From CAVWTN01 sp963757945 (GTDB taxonomy: Bacteria > Vulcanimicrobiota > Vulcanimicrobiia > Vulcanimicrobiales > Vulcanimicrobiaceae), in assembly GCA_963757945.1 (NCBI GenBank), contig CAVWTN010000002.1, positions 1,302,001 through 1,366,000 of the forward strand: 64,000 nt of DNA, in the 5' to 3' direction. The position numbers and the translations under genes were made by a program. Under the pieces are notes generated by a model. The model did no database searches, was not told where the DNA came from, and was given only the letters and a program-made list of their open reading frames with translations. Shown here piece by piece: positions 53,470 through 62,134 of this stretch (the stretch's first letter is position 1; the number at the start of each line of letters is the position of its first letter).

Positions 53470-54846
53470 TCAGTCGTTGCGGCAGAGGCTCATGAGCGCA
53501 CGGACCTTGTTACGGTAGGCCTCATCGACCTCCATCAACTGCTTGACCTTGTCGCGCGCGTACATGATCGTCGTGTGGTCTTTTTTCTGGAATTCCCGGG
53601 CGATCTGCGGCAGGGAATTGTCGGTGAGTTCGGTTGCGAGATACATCGCGATCTGCCGCGGAATCGTCAGACGCTGGTCTCGGCGGTGGTGGTCCATCTC
53701 CTTGACCGTCAAGCCGTAGGCCCGGGAGACCCGCTCCTTGATCAATGCGATCGTCACGCGCCGCGCCGGGAGGGCGCTGACGCTGCTCTTGAGGACGTCC
53801 GCGGCAAGGTCGGTCGTGATCGTCGACTTCGTGAGCTCGGCGTAGGCGACGACGCGAATCAGCGCGCCCTCGAGTTCGCGGATGTTCGAGGGGATCACCT
53901 TGGCGATGAACGACGTCACTTCGTCCGGAACGGGGAGCTTCTCGAGTTCGGCCTTCTTGCGCAAGATCGCCTCGCGCGTTTCCAAGTCGGGCGGCTGGAT
54001 GTCGGTGAGCAACCCCCACTCGAAGCGCGAGCGCAGGCGGTTTTCGAGCGTCTGAATCTCCTTGGGGGGGCGGTCGCTCGAGATGACGAGTTGCCGGCTC
54101 GCCTCGTGCAGCGAGTTGAAGGTGTGGAAGAATTCCTCTTGCGTCTGCTCTTTGCCGACCAGGAACTGGATGTCGTCGATCAGGAGCAGATCGACGTGGC
54201 GGTAGCGATTGCGGAATTCGACGGTCTGATTGTTCTTGATCGCGATGATGAATTCGTTGGTGAACTTCTCGCTGGTCACGTAGACGACGTTCGCGAGCGG
54301 ATTGCGCGAAAGCACGCGATGTCCGATCGCATGCATGAGGTGCGTCTTGCCCAGGCCGACGCCGCCGTACAGGAACAGCGGATTGTAGGCGCGAGCCGGC
54401 GCTTCGGCCACGGCCTGCGAGGCCGCATGGGCAAAGCGATTGGAATTTCCGATGACGAACTCGTCGAAGGTGTAGCGCGGGTTGAGGTTGCCGGGCCGGA
54501 ATTCGTCGACCCCTTCACGGCGCACGATCGCCGGAGCGCTCGGCCCCGCGGCGACGACGCGTTCCACGGCCGGGGCCGCATCCGCGACGACGAACGAAAT
54601 CTCGACAGGCGCGCCTAGCAGCCGCCCGAGGACCTCCGTGATATCGGCGCGCAGCCGATTTTCAGCCCAATCGCGCGCGAAGGGCGTGTGCACCGTCAAT
54701 GTGATCTCGGACCCGTCGACGCGCGCGACGCGGATCTTTTTGAGCCACATCTCGAAAACGGGTTTCGAATATCGCTGTTCGAGTTGAGCGAGCGCCGCGG
54801 CCCACAACTCGTTCGATATACCAGGGCTACCGACCGCAATTCCCAT
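53470..54846 (-). CDS. dnaA: Chromosomal replication initiator DnaA
   Basis: A 458-residue AAA+ initiator. Domain I at 1-85 (LWAAALAQLEQRYSKPVFEMWLKKI), a short linker, domain III with LNPRYTFDEFVIGNSNRFAHAA, Walker A GGVGLGKT (161-168) and Walker B LLLIDDIQFL, and domain IV with IPRQIAMYLATELTDNSLPQIAREFQKKDHTTIMYA, the DnaA-box-binding helix-turn-helix. The signature differs only slightly from the norm (DHTTIMYA versus DHTTVLHA). ATG 54846. DnaA boxes flank it on both sides, which suggests autoregulation. Confidence 0.98.
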   Translation of the reverse strand: MGIAVGSPGISNELWAAALAQLEQRYSKPVFEMWLKKIRVARVDGSEITLTVHTPFARDWAENRLRADITEVLGRLLGAPVEISFVVADAAPAVERVVAAGPSAPAIVRREGVDEFRPGNLNPRYTFDEFVIGNSNRFAHAASQAVAEAPARAYNPLFLYGGVGLGKTHLMHAIGHRVLSRNPLANVVYVTSEKFTNEFIIAIKNNQTVEFRNRYRHVDLLLIDDIQFLVGKEQTQEEFFHTFNSLHEASRQLVISSDRPPKEIQTLENRLRSRFEWGLLTDIQPPDLETREAILRKKAELEKLPVPDEVTSFIAKVIPSNIRELEGALIRVVAYAELTKSTITTDLAADVLKSSVSALPARRVTIALIKERVSRAYGLTVKEMDHHRRDQRLTIPRQIAMYLATELTDNSLPQIAREFQKKDHTTIMYARDKVKQLMEVDEAYRNKVRALMSLCRND

Positions 54847-55183
54847 CGACAGACTGCCTCAACCTATGAATTCTCTCGCGATTCGCAGGACGCGAACGGC
54901 CTGAACGGACCCTAGAGTAGGCCGAACGATTGGAGGCGAGGTGGTCGAATCCTCCGGGCTCCATCCACGAACTTATGCACTTATCCACAGGGGGGAAAAG
55001 CCCGGCCGTTGTTGGGTCCAGCCCCCTTCGGCCCAGCCCCCGTGCGGGCTCGGTGGACAACGGGAAAACGCGATGCCACGGGCGTTTGCGCCTCCTGCGG
55101 GGGGCCGCGGGGGAGGGCTTCTCCACAGGACCGTCCACAGTTGTGGACGCATTGAGAAACGTTCCCAACTCCGCCCGAGAGCC
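54847..55183. other. DnaA-box cluster between dnaA and rpmH
   Basis: No gene in this stretch. It carries a perfect DnaA box TTATCCACA (54981-54989) that overlaps TTATGCACT (54973-54981), a CCATCCACGA-like site (54961-54970), GGTGGACAA (55052-55060), TCTCCACAG (55120-55128) and the palindrome formed by GTCCACA and TGTGGAC (55133-55148). It probably serves as the second half of a bipartite origin and controls dnaA and rpmH transcription. The dnaA promoter must also be here, but I could not fix it. Confidence 0.7.
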
Positions 55184-55213
55184 TTGACGAGGCCCTAGGG
55201 GCGCGGCTATACT
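55184..55213 (+). promoter_or_regulatory. Sigma70-type promoter of rpmH
   Basis: TTGACG (55184-55189) and TATACT (55208-55213) are separated by 18 bases, close to the consensus. Transcription would begin near 55220, about 25 bases before the rpmH start. It probably drives rpmH-rnpA-yidD-yidC and onward. Confidence 0.75.
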
Positions 55214-55244
55214 TGGGTGCTTTCTCTCTAGCGGAGCTTCGATT

Positions 55245-55379
55245 TTGAAACGGACATTTCAACCCCACAACCGGCGCCGCAAACGCGTCCACGGCTTCCT
55301 CGAGCGGATGTCGACGAAGAACGGCCGTCGCGTTCTCGCCGCGCGCCGCAAGAAGGGCCGCAAGCGCCTAGCCGTCTAG
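55245..55379 (+). CDS. rpmH: Ribosomal protein L34
   Basis: A 44-residue basic protein of the large ribosomal subunit. It begins KRTFQPHNRRRKRVHGFLER and ends KKGRKRLAV, matching L34 almost throughout. TTG start at 55245 with GGAG at 55232-55235. It is the first gene rightward of the origin, 17 bases before rnpA. Confidence 0.96.
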   Translation: MKRTFQPHNRRRKRVHGFLERMSTKNGRRVLAARRKKGRKRLAV

Positions 55380-55396
55380 ATTTCGGAGGCGGCCGC

Positions 55397-55723
55397 ATGC
55401 GACGGTTCGCCAGTTTACGGCGATCGAGCGAGATCGCGTTCGTGCGCCGGACCGGGCGCAAGCAGATCTTCCCCGCGATCACCGTCTTTACGGCCGGCGG
55501 CGGCGGCCCGTGCCGGGTCGCGATCACCGTCGGGAAAGCGGTCGGCGGCGCGGTCGAAAGAAATCTCGTGCGGCGCCGGATTCGCGGGGCGCTCGAGGAG
55601 CTGGGCGCCGCGCTCGGCGGAGGCCGCCGGTTCGTGATCGTGGCGCGACCGGGCTCGTTGGAACTTCCCTACCACGAACTCGCCGCGCAGGTCCGGAGTG
55701 CGGCCGGGGGGACGGGCGCCTGA
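55397..55723 (+). CDS. rnpA: Ribonuclease P protein component
   Basis: A 108-residue RNase P protein, cofactor of the RnpB ribozyme in tRNA 5' maturation. It opens with FASLRRSSEIAFVRRTGRK and carries the RNA-binding RNR motif AVERNLVRRRIRGAL, then RRFVIVARPGSLELPYHEL. ATG start. Its stop overlaps the yidD start as TGATG. Confidence 0.95.
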   Translation: MRRFASLRRSSEIAFVRRTGRKQIFPAITVFTAGGGGPCRVAITVGKAVGGAVERNLVRRRIRGALEELGAALGGGRRFVIVARPGSLELPYHELAAQVRSAAGGTGA

Positions 55724-55932
55724 TGCGCGGCCTCGTCGCCGGACTCATCGACCTTTATCGCAAACTGATCTCGCCGCTCTTTCCCGCGACCTGCCGCTTT
55801 TCGCCGACGTGTTCGCAGTACGCGCGGGAGGCGGTGTTGAAACATGGGGTCTTGCGCGGTGTATCTCTGGCCGCAGCCCGGATCGCTCGCTGCCATCCTT
55901 GGCACCCCGGGGGCATCGATCCCGTGCCTTAG
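55723..55932 (+). CDS. yidD: Membrane protein insertion efficiency factor YidD
   Basis: A 69-residue protein with the YidD pattern LIDLYRKLISPLFPATCRFSPTCSQYAREAVLKHG and RIARCHPWHPGGIDPVP, including the three conserved Cys in CRFSPTC and RC. It assists YidC in membrane-protein insertion. ATG 55723 overlaps the rnpA stop; yidC begins 52 bases after its stop. Confidence 0.96.
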   Translation: MRGLVAGLIDLYRKLISPLFPATCRFSPTCSQYAREAVLKHGVLRGVSLAAARIARCHPWHPGGIDPVP

Positions 55933-55984
55933 TCCGTCCAACGGATCGTGATCGCAGCCCAGGCTTTGAAAGGTTCCCGTTCGT

Positions 55985-56854
55985 TTGTTCTTGCTCGGTT
56001 TGAATCTGCTCGATCCGATCGTCCACGGCCTGACCGCGCTGCTGACGTACATCACCGGGATCACGCACAACTTCGGTTGGAGCCTGATCATTCTGGCCGG
56101 TTTGATCAAGGGCGTCCTGTGGCCGCTCTCGACCAAACAATACGAATCGATGATCAAGAATCAATCGATGATGAAGGAGCTTCAGCCGAAGCTGAACGCC
56201 CTCAAGGCCAAGTACAAAGACGATCCGCAAACGCTCAACACCGAGACGATGGCGCTCTACAAGGAGCAGGGCTTCAATCCGGCCAGCGGCTGCCTCCCCG
56301 CGCTGCTGCCGATGCCCGTGCTCTTCAGCGTCTGGTATGCGATCAACGCGCAAAAAGATCTCTTCGCATCGACCGGCTGGGGCTGGGTCGGCTCCGCGCT
56401 TTCGCTGAAATACCCGGCGTTTCTCGCGACGAGCCTCGCGCAGCCCGACCATCTGCTGTTGCTGCTCTACGCAGCGTCGATGTACGTCAGCATCAGGATC
56501 TCGAGCCCCGCGCTCGATCCGCAGCAAGCGCAAACGCAGCGCATCATGTCGATCATCTCGCCGTTGATGATCGCCTGGTTCGGCTTGCAGTACAAGTGGC
56601 CGTCGGCGTTCTTGCTCTATTGGCTCTCGTTCAACGTGTTTCAGATGGGGCAGCAGCTCTATCTCGTGCGGCGCTTCGGCCCGCAGCTCGCCGCCGCGGC
56701 CGCGGCCGCCGGCAAGGGAACGCCGGCCGCGCCGGCTGCGGCGAAGAACGTGACCCCGAAGCCCGTCGCGCCCGCCGCTGAGAATCGCGCGAGCGCGGCC
56801 CCCGCGGCGAACGGAACGCCCGCCGCCAAGAAGAAGAAAAAAGCGCGTCCGTAA
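55985..56854 (+). CDS. yidC: Membrane protein insertase YidC/Oxa1 (short form)
   Basis: A 289-residue insertase with the Oxa1 core: five hydrophobic segments, the conserved GWSLIILAGLIKGVLWPLSTKQYESM with the hydrophilic-groove Lys/Arg region, and MKELQPKLNALKAKYKDDPQTLNTETMALYKEQGFNPASGCLPALLPMPVLF. It lacks the large periplasmic P1 domain of proteobacterial YidC. The Lys-rich tail (AAKKKKKARP) after an Ala/Pro linker may bind ribosomes. TTG 55985 is the likely start; no cleavable signal is evident. Confidence 0.92.
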   Translation: MFLLGLNLLDPIVHGLTALLTYITGITHNFGWSLIILAGLIKGVLWPLSTKQYESMIKNQSMMKELQPKLNALKAKYKDDPQTLNTETMALYKEQGFNPASGCLPALLPMPVLFSVWYAINAQKDLFASTGWGWVGSALSLKYPAFLATSLAQPDHLLLLLYAASMYVSIRISSPALDPQQAQTQRIMSIISPLMIAWFGLQYKWPSAFLLYWLSFNVFQMGQQLYLVRRFGPQLAAAAAAAGKGTPAAPAAAKNVTPKPVAPAAENRASAAPAANGTPAAKKKKKARP

Positions 56855-56892
56855 AGGCCCGCGCCAGCCAACCGTCGCTAGAGAGGACGCTC

Positions 56893-57543
56893 GTGGACGA
56901 GGATCAGCAATCAGGACAAAACGAGGGCGGGGCGCCCGGTGAATACGGCCGCCGCCGCCGCGCGCGCTCGGGAGGTTCGGCCCCCGCGCCCGCCCGACGC
57001 CGGCCGCCGGCCCCAAGCCGCCGTCCGTTTGAAGACCGCGGCGAGCGTGCGCCGCGCCCGGCCGCACCCGCGCCGAGTCCGGAGCCCGAGAGCGCGAAGC
57101 CGGCCCGCGAGCTGCTCGAAACGATCCTCGGGAAGATGGGGATCGAAGACGCGAAAGTCGTGTACTACGCGCGGCCCGAGGGTGAGTACCTCGAAGTGCA
57201 GGGTGCCGATCTCGCGAACTTGATCGGCCGCCACGGGCACACGCTCGAAGCGTTGAACTTGATCTTCAACAACATCGTCAACGCGGGCGTCAAGAAGGAC
57301 CGGCACTACTTCACGATCGACGCGGAGGGCTATCGCGCGCGCCGTGCCGATCTGTTGCGCGGCGTCGCACTCGCGTCGCTGGAACGAGCGCTTCGCGAGA
57401 AGCGGCCGATCTCGCTCGAGCCGATGCTGCCCTCCGAGCGCAAGGTGATCCACCTCGCGCTCGCCGACAATCCGTTCGTGACGACCGAATCCGCCGGCGT
57501 CGAGCCGGAGCGTCGCGTCGTCGTGCATCCCCGCCCCGTCTGA
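56893..57543 (+). CDS. jag: Jag/KhpB-type KH-R3H RNA-binding protein
   Basis: A 216-residue protein: a disordered Arg/Pro/Ala-rich N-terminus (about 1-75), a KH domain (LLETILGKMGIEDAKVVYYARPEGEYLEVQGADLANLIGRHGHTLEALNLIFNN) and an R3H domain (ALASLERALREKRPISLEPMLPSERKVIHLALADNPFVTTES). Jag/KhpB/EloR proteins bind RNA and affect cell elongation. The yidC-jag-mnmE order is conserved. GTG start. Confidence 0.93.
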   Translation: MDEDQQSGQNEGGAPGEYGRRRRARSGGSAPAPARRRPPAPSRRPFEDRGERAPRPAAPAPSPEPESAKPARELLETILGKMGIEDAKVVYYARPEGEYLEVQGADLANLIGRHGHTLEALNLIFNNIVNAGVKKDRHYFTIDAEGYRARRADLLRGVALASLERALREKRPISLEPMLPSERKVIHLALADNPFVTTESAGVEPERRVVVHPRPV

Positions 57544-57560
57544 CGGATCCTCGCCCCGCC

Positions 57561-58913
57561 TTGGGCGCCGAAACGATCGCTGCGATCGCAACCCCGCCGG
57601 GGCGCGGCGCGATCGCCGTCGTGCGGTTGAGCGGGCCGAACGCGCGCGCCGTCGGCGCGCGCGTCTTTCATTCGCGCGGAGCGCTCGCCGATCGGCACGC
57701 GACGTTCGGCCGCATCGTCGATGCGAGCGGGTCGACGATCGACGAAGGGCTCGCGCTGTTCTTCGCCGCGCCGCGCAGCTACACGGGCGAGGACGTGCTG
57801 GAGCTGCACGTCCACGGCTCGCCGGTCGTCGCGCGCGACGTGCTGCTCGCGTGCTTAGCCGCGGGCGCGCGGCACGCGCAGGCGGGCGAATTCACCCGGC
57901 GGGCGTTTCTTGCCGGCAAGCTCGACCTGAGCCAGGCCGAGGCCGTCGCGGACCTGATCGCGGCGGAACACCGCTCTGCCGCGCGCGCGGCCGCCGCACA
58001 GCTCGCCGGCGGGCTCGCGCGCGAGGCCCAGGCCCTGCGCGGCGAACTGGAAGGGGTCCTCGAGGAGCTGGCCGCGGCGATCGACTTTCCCGACGAGGTG
58101 GAGACGCCGCCGGCCGCGGCGCTCACCGCGCGCCTGGATCCCGTGCGCCGGGCGCTGGGAGCGCTGCTGGCGACGGCCGAGGCGGGGCGGCTCGTCCGCG
58201 AAGGCGTGAGCGTTGCGATCGTGGGCCCGCCGAACGCCGGGAAATCGTCCTTGCTCAACGGCTTGCTAGGCGCGGAGCGGGCGCTGGTCTCCGAGATCGC
58301 GGGGACGACGCGCGATACGATCGAGGAGACGCTCGCGCTCGACGGCATCGTCGCGCGCGTCATCGACACCGCGGGGCTGCGGGCGAGCGGCGAGCGGCTC
58401 GAAGCCGCCGGGATCGCGCGCGCGGAGCGCGCGCTCGACGAGGCGCGCATAGCCCTCGTCGTCGTCGACGGCTCGAGGGCGCTCGACGCCGAAGCGCTGG
58501 AGGTCCTGCGGCGCACGCGCGAGCGGCCCCGGCTCGTGCTCTTCAACAAGGCGGATCTCGGGAAGCTAGGGTTCGAGGCGCGTGAAGACGGCGAGCGGGA
58601 CGCGCTCTCCGGCAGCGCGCTCGACCCGGCGACGATCGACGCGTTGCGCCGCCGCCTATCGCAGCTCGCGCTCGACGGCCACGCGCCCGATCTGGAACGC
58701 CCGCATCTGGCGAATGCGCGGCAGGCGGACGCGATCGCGCTTGCCGAGCGCGCGCTCGGCTTCGCGCTGGAGACGCTCTCGCGCGGGGAACCGCAGGATC
58801 TGATCGCCGGCGACCTGCTCGCCGCGTGCGGCGCGCTTGGGGAACTCTCGGGCCGCGATGCGCGCGAGGATTTGCTGGCCCGCGTCTTCGCGCGCTTCTG
58901 CATCGGCAAGTAG
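57561..58913 (+). CDS. mnmE: tRNA modification GTPase MnmE
   Basis: A 450-residue GTPase that, with MnmG, adds the 5-carboxymethylaminomethyl group to wobble U34 of some tRNAs. It shows the tetrahydrofolate-binding N-terminus (TIAAIATPPGRGAIAVVRLSGP, SYTGEDVLELHVHGSP), the G domain inserted in the helical part (G1 GPPNAGKS near 220-227, IAGTTRDTIEE, DTAGL, NKAD) and the FCIGK end, with the catalytic Cys. TTG start. mnmG is not in the window. Confidence 0.96.
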   Translation: MGAETIAAIATPPGRGAIAVVRLSGPNARAVGARVFHSRGALADRHATFGRIVDASGSTIDEGLALFFAAPRSYTGEDVLELHVHGSPVVARDVLLACLAAGARHAQAGEFTRRAFLAGKLDLSQAEAVADLIAAEHRSAARAAAAQLAGGLAREAQALRGELEGVLEELAAAIDFPDEVETPPAAALTARLDPVRRALGALLATAEAGRLVREGVSVAIVGPPNAGKSSLLNGLLGAERALVSEIAGTTRDTIEETLALDGIVARVIDTAGLRASGERLEAAGIARAERALDEARIALVVVDGSRALDAEALEVLRRTRERPRLVLFNKADLGKLGFEAREDGERDALSGSALDPATIDALRRRLSQLALDGHAPDLERPHLANARQADAIALAERALGFALETLSRGEPQDLIAGDLLAACGALGELSGRDAREDLLARVFARFCIGK

Positions 58914-58953
58914 CCGGGGGCCGCGCGCGTTCGGCGCGAAACGCAGGCGCATT

Positions 58954-60012
58954 ATGGCAGAGGGCCCTTCTTTTCCATTTCACAAAGCGAAGTCGACGCT
59001 CGGGAACGAGGCGTCGGCGGCGGTGGCCCGCAAGCTCTGGCTGCTCGTCGAGCTGATTCGGCGCCGGCACATCACCTACGCCGAGTACGCTCGCATTCAC
59101 GAACGCGATTACCGCACGTTCCAGCGCGATCTCCAGCAACTGCGCCGGCTCGGCGAGACCTCGGGGTTCAAGCTCTCCGGGATCCAGCAGGGTGAACGCG
59201 TCGAGCTGGTCGAGTTCGAGGCGCGTCTGGGCAACGTGAACGACGAGCAGCAGCGTCTGATCGCGCTCGTCGAAGCGATGGCGCTCGCGCTCGGGCAACC
59301 GATCGCGCGCAAGCTCGAGCCGCTGGTCGGACCGGTTGACGCCGCCAAGCACGACGGCTTCTACCGTTTTGCGATGCCGAAGCTGCTGGACGAATCGCGC
59401 GCGGCTGAGATCGCGCGAATCCTCGAACGCGCGTGGAAAAGCGGCCCGGCGCGCGTGCGTTTCAGGTACGTGGAGCGCGCCTCCGCGCAGATCGTGGAAC
59501 GCGTCGTCGAGCCGTATCACGTCTTGCTGCGGTCGGGCGTCTTCTATTTGGTCGGCTACGATTGCAAGAAGCGCGGCTGGCGCATGTTTGCGCTCGACCG
59601 CTTCGAATCGAATCCCGTGCCGTGCGGCAGCGCGCTCAAAGTGCGCGAGGTGCCGCCCGAGTACGACGGCTCCGATACGCTCGGATTCATCAAAGGCAGC
59701 GGCGAGATCGTGCGCGTGACGGTCGAACTCTCGCCGCTCGTCGCGACCTCGGCGGTCAGCCGCAGCTGGCAGAAGAACCAACGCGTGCAGCGCCGCAGCG
59801 ACGGCAGCGCAGCGATCAGCTTCGAAGTGAGCGACGCCGCGGAAGTCGTGCGCTGGGCATTGGGCTTCGGTGCCGAGGCACGCGTGATCTCACCGCCTTC
59901 GGCCGTGCAACTCGCACGTGCAACCGTCGCCGACATCGCCGCTCGCTATGCTGCGGCGAGTCAGACGCCGAATGAAGCCGCCGAATTTAAACCCCTGAGC
60001 TCGTTAGTGTGA
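58954..60012 (+). CDS. WYL-domain transcriptional regulator
   Basis: A 352-residue protein: N-terminal winged helix-turn-helix (KLWLLVELIRRRHITYAEYARIHERDYRTFQRDLQQLRRLG, about 25-67), WYL domain (about 150-235, with RVRFRYVERASAQIVERVVEPYHVLLRSGVFYLVGYD) and a C-terminal extension (WCX-like, RVTVELSPLVATSAVSRSWQKNQ). WYL regulators bind ligands, often nucleotides or DNA ends, and control stress or defence genes. No defence genes are adjacent, so the target is unknown. ATG 58954. Confidence 0.9.
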   Translation: MAEGPSFPFHKAKSTLGNEASAAVARKLWLLVELIRRRHITYAEYARIHERDYRTFQRDLQQLRRLGETSGFKLSGIQQGERVELVEFEARLGNVNDEQQRLIALVEAMALALGQPIARKLEPLVGPVDAAKHDGFYRFAMPKLLDESRAAEIARILERAWKSGPARVRFRYVERASAQIVERVVEPYHVLLRSGVFYLVGYDCKKRGWRMFALDRFESNPVPCGSALKVREVPPEYDGSDTLGFIKGSGEIVRVTVELSPLVATSAVSRSWQKNQRVQRRSDGSAAISFEVSDAAEVVRWALGFGAEARVISPPSAVQLARATVADIAARYAAASQTPNEAAEFKPLSSLV

Positions 60013-60030
60013 GATCCGTCAAAGAGTGAC

Positions 60031-60067
60031 CAAGCACGCGCGTTCGTGCGTGAACGCGCGTTGCTTG
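60031..60067. terminator. Hairpin after the WYL regulator gene
   Basis: A 15-bp stem with a single bulge pairs CAAGCACGCGCGTTC (60031-60045) with the segment ending at 60067, around a short loop. It lies 18 bases past the WYL gene stop. There is no U-tract, so it may slow or stabilise RNA rather than stop transcription; alternatively it is an operator for the downstream gene. Confidence 0.55.
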
Positions 60068-60155
60068 ACTGCCGACCGATAAGGTTGGAAACTCACACGC
60101 AACGTCGAGGCGGAGCCGTCCGATTCGCCTCGCTCGGGAAATCTGCGAGAGATCG

Positions 60156-61982
60156 ATGGACGAAGAGACGATGCCGCGGCGCCGCGCGGCGTGGAGTCTT
60201 GGCCGGCTCGGTTGGGCAGCATTGGCGTGCATCGCATGCAGCTCCGGCTGCGGCGGCGGCGGATCGTCCGGGACGGGTTCGCTTCCGGCAACCGCCGCTC
60301 CGAGCGCGACGCCGCCTGTGCCGTTGCCGAACGGCGGCGTGCCGGTTGCCGTCGCGTTCCTCGCGCAAGCGAGCGCGCCGAATGCGTTTGCGGGCTCGAT
60401 CGCGGCTGGCGCGCAGCACGGCCTGATCGCCGTGCTTTCGACGGCGCTTGCACCGTCGGGTTCGCTCGCGGCTCCGGCGAGCGAGAACGTGAACGTATCG
60501 ATCGGGCCGAGCGCGTCCTCGGCGATGTTGCAACGCGGCAGCGTGCAAACGCTCGCCGTGCACAAGCACGTGTGGGCCGCCGAGATCTTCGGCCTGCACG
60601 CGGCGGGGCAGTCGCCTGCAAATCCGGCGCGCAGCGAGGCGCATCCCGACGAACGCTATCTCGCGACGCTGACCGCGCTCGCGAGAAACGCCGGCCGCTC
60701 GCCCGCGCCGCTCGAGCGAAGCCGCACGTCGCAAGCGCTTTCGAATACGGTCGGGGCGAGCGCGCCGTTTTGGGTGAGCAACGCGGGGATCGGCACCTCG
60801 ACGGATTCGTACGTCTCGGTGCCCGCAACGCTGCGTGCATCGTCCGCGCATGCGAACGTCTGGATCGACGCCACGCTTTCGTTCGATGCCCCTTCGCTGC
60901 AGCAGATCGGGGCCGATTTTGAAACCGCCTATGCCTCCGATACGGGCCATTTCGGAACGGCGGAATATTCAGCGGCCGCGCCCGGTGCGCGCTTGACGGC
61001 GCCCGCGTGCGATGCCTCGGGGAACGCGTTGCCGGGCGGAGCGGTGCCGCTGTTGATCCCGCCGCCGGGCGGCCGGCACGTCGTGCTGATCGTGAACCAG
61101 AACACGATGGGCTCGGGGATGGGCGGCTACTTCAGCGGTTTGAACTTTTTGCCGCAGGCCGTTGCGAACTGTTTGAGCGGCCGGCCGAAGAGCAACGAGA
61201 CGTCGATGATCGTGCTCGGCTACGCGCCGGGCGCGGATCTGGACTATGCGTTGAAAGAAGATTTCGTGCGCGGCACCGCCCACGAGTTCCAACACGATAT
61301 CAACTTCGTGCAGCACTTCGTGCTCGCGCCGGCGGCGTTGACCGAAGAGACCTGGCTCAACGAGGGGCTTTCGATGCTCGCGCAAGATTTCGCGGTGTCG
61401 CAAGTGTACGGCGGTTCGCCCGGCATCGACGTCGACGATGCCCTCGGCCACGCGCAGCAGTTCCTGAGCGCCCCCGAAGCCTATAGCCTGACGGCCTTCA
61501 GCGGGCCCGCGGGCGCCAGCGCGTTCGCGTACAATTGCTCGGGCTGCTATGGCGATTCATATCTGTTCATGCGTTATCTCTACGACCGTTTCGGCGGCGA
61601 TGCATTCACCCGCGCGATGGAGAGCGGAGGGGCGGTAGGCGCGAGCAATTTGGGTGCCGCGACCGGTACCGCGCCAAACGTGCTGATCGGGGATTACGGC
61701 GTCGCGCTCGCGGCCGGCGGGCTCGGCATCAGCGCCGACCCGCGTTTCAACTTCAAGGCGTTCGATCCGTACGGAAGCTACACGGATCAGTTCGGTCGCG
61801 CGGTCACGTTGAACGGGCCGGCCGCGATCGCGCAAACTCCAGGGTCGAGCGTGACGTACGCGACGTTTTCCGGGACGTTCCAGTACTTCGCGACGCAGCC
61901 GGCCGTAGGGCAAGGCGCGGGCGTTTTGGTGACGGACGCCGGCGGCGGATTGCTGTTGACTCCCGCATTGATCCAGCACTGA
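60156..61982 (+). CDS. Secreted HEXXH metalloprotease-like lipoprotein (M30-type)
   Basis: A 608-residue exported protein. Signal with lipobox-like LACIAC or SSGC, a Gly/Ser-rich and Pro-rich linker (about 35-60), a beta-rich N-terminal half, and a protease domain with HEFQH at 376-380 (zinc His376 and His380, Glu377) and NEG at 402-404, Glu403 being the likely third ligand. This fits the gluzincin/hyicolysin M30 pattern. It has several Cys (CSGC). It acts outside the cell or at the surface. Transcribed from its own region after a hairpin. ATG start. Confidence 0.8.
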   Translation: MDEETMPRRRAAWSLGRLGWAALACIACSSGCGGGGSSGTGSLPATAAPSATPPVPLPNGGVPVAVAFLAQASAPNAFAGSIAAGAQHGLIAVLSTALAPSGSLAAPASENVNVSIGPSASSAMLQRGSVQTLAVHKHVWAAEIFGLHAAGQSPANPARSEAHPDERYLATLTALARNAGRSPAPLERSRTSQALSNTVGASAPFWVSNAGIGTSTDSYVSVPATLRASSAHANVWIDATLSFDAPSLQQIGADFETAYASDTGHFGTAEYSAAAPGARLTAPACDASGNALPGGAVPLLIPPPGGRHVVLIVNQNTMGSGMGGYFSGLNFLPQAVANCLSGRPKSNETSMIVLGYAPGADLDYALKEDFVRGTAHEFQHDINFVQHFVLAPAALTEETWLNEGLSMLAQDFAVSQVYGGSPGIDVDDALGHAQQFLSAPEAYSLTAFSGPAGASAFAYNCSGCYGDSYLFMRYLYDRFGGDAFTRAMESGGAVGASNLGAATGTAPNVLIGDYGVALAAGGLGISADPRFNFKAFDPYGSYTDQFGRAVTLNGPAAIAQTPGSSVTYATFSGTFQYFATQPAVGQGAGVLVTDAGGGLLLTPALIQH

Positions 61983-62036
61983 AGCGCGCTGCGGCGCCGG
62001 CCGCGGCGTTGCGCGGCGATGCAAGCGCGGAAGATT

Positions 62037-62065
62037 CTTGCGCCCGGCGCGCCGGCGCGCGCAAG
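62037..62065. terminator. GC-rich hairpin after the metalloprotease gene
   Basis: CTTGCGC (62037-62043) pairs with GCGCAAG (62059-62065), enclosing the 12-base palindrome CCGGCGCGCCGG. It is 55 bases past the protease stop and followed by ATATAA. A factor-assisted terminator is plausible. Confidence 0.5.
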
Positions 62066-62134
62066 ATATAACGTCGGCCGCATTCCGCGCAAAGCATGAT
62101 GGCATCTGCCTGCCCTTGAGGATACAATGCGCGC

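Noticed and set aside
54930..55187. Small proteins in the dnaA-rpmH gap
   Set aside because: Overlapping short frames on both strands with no similarity or ribosome site; the region is better explained as DnaA-box origin DNA.
62123..62128. A leaderless mgsA transcript from the TACAAT hexamer
   Set aside because: No convincing -35 sequence accompanies it and the alternative ATG 62174 removes the need for a leaderless start; left open.
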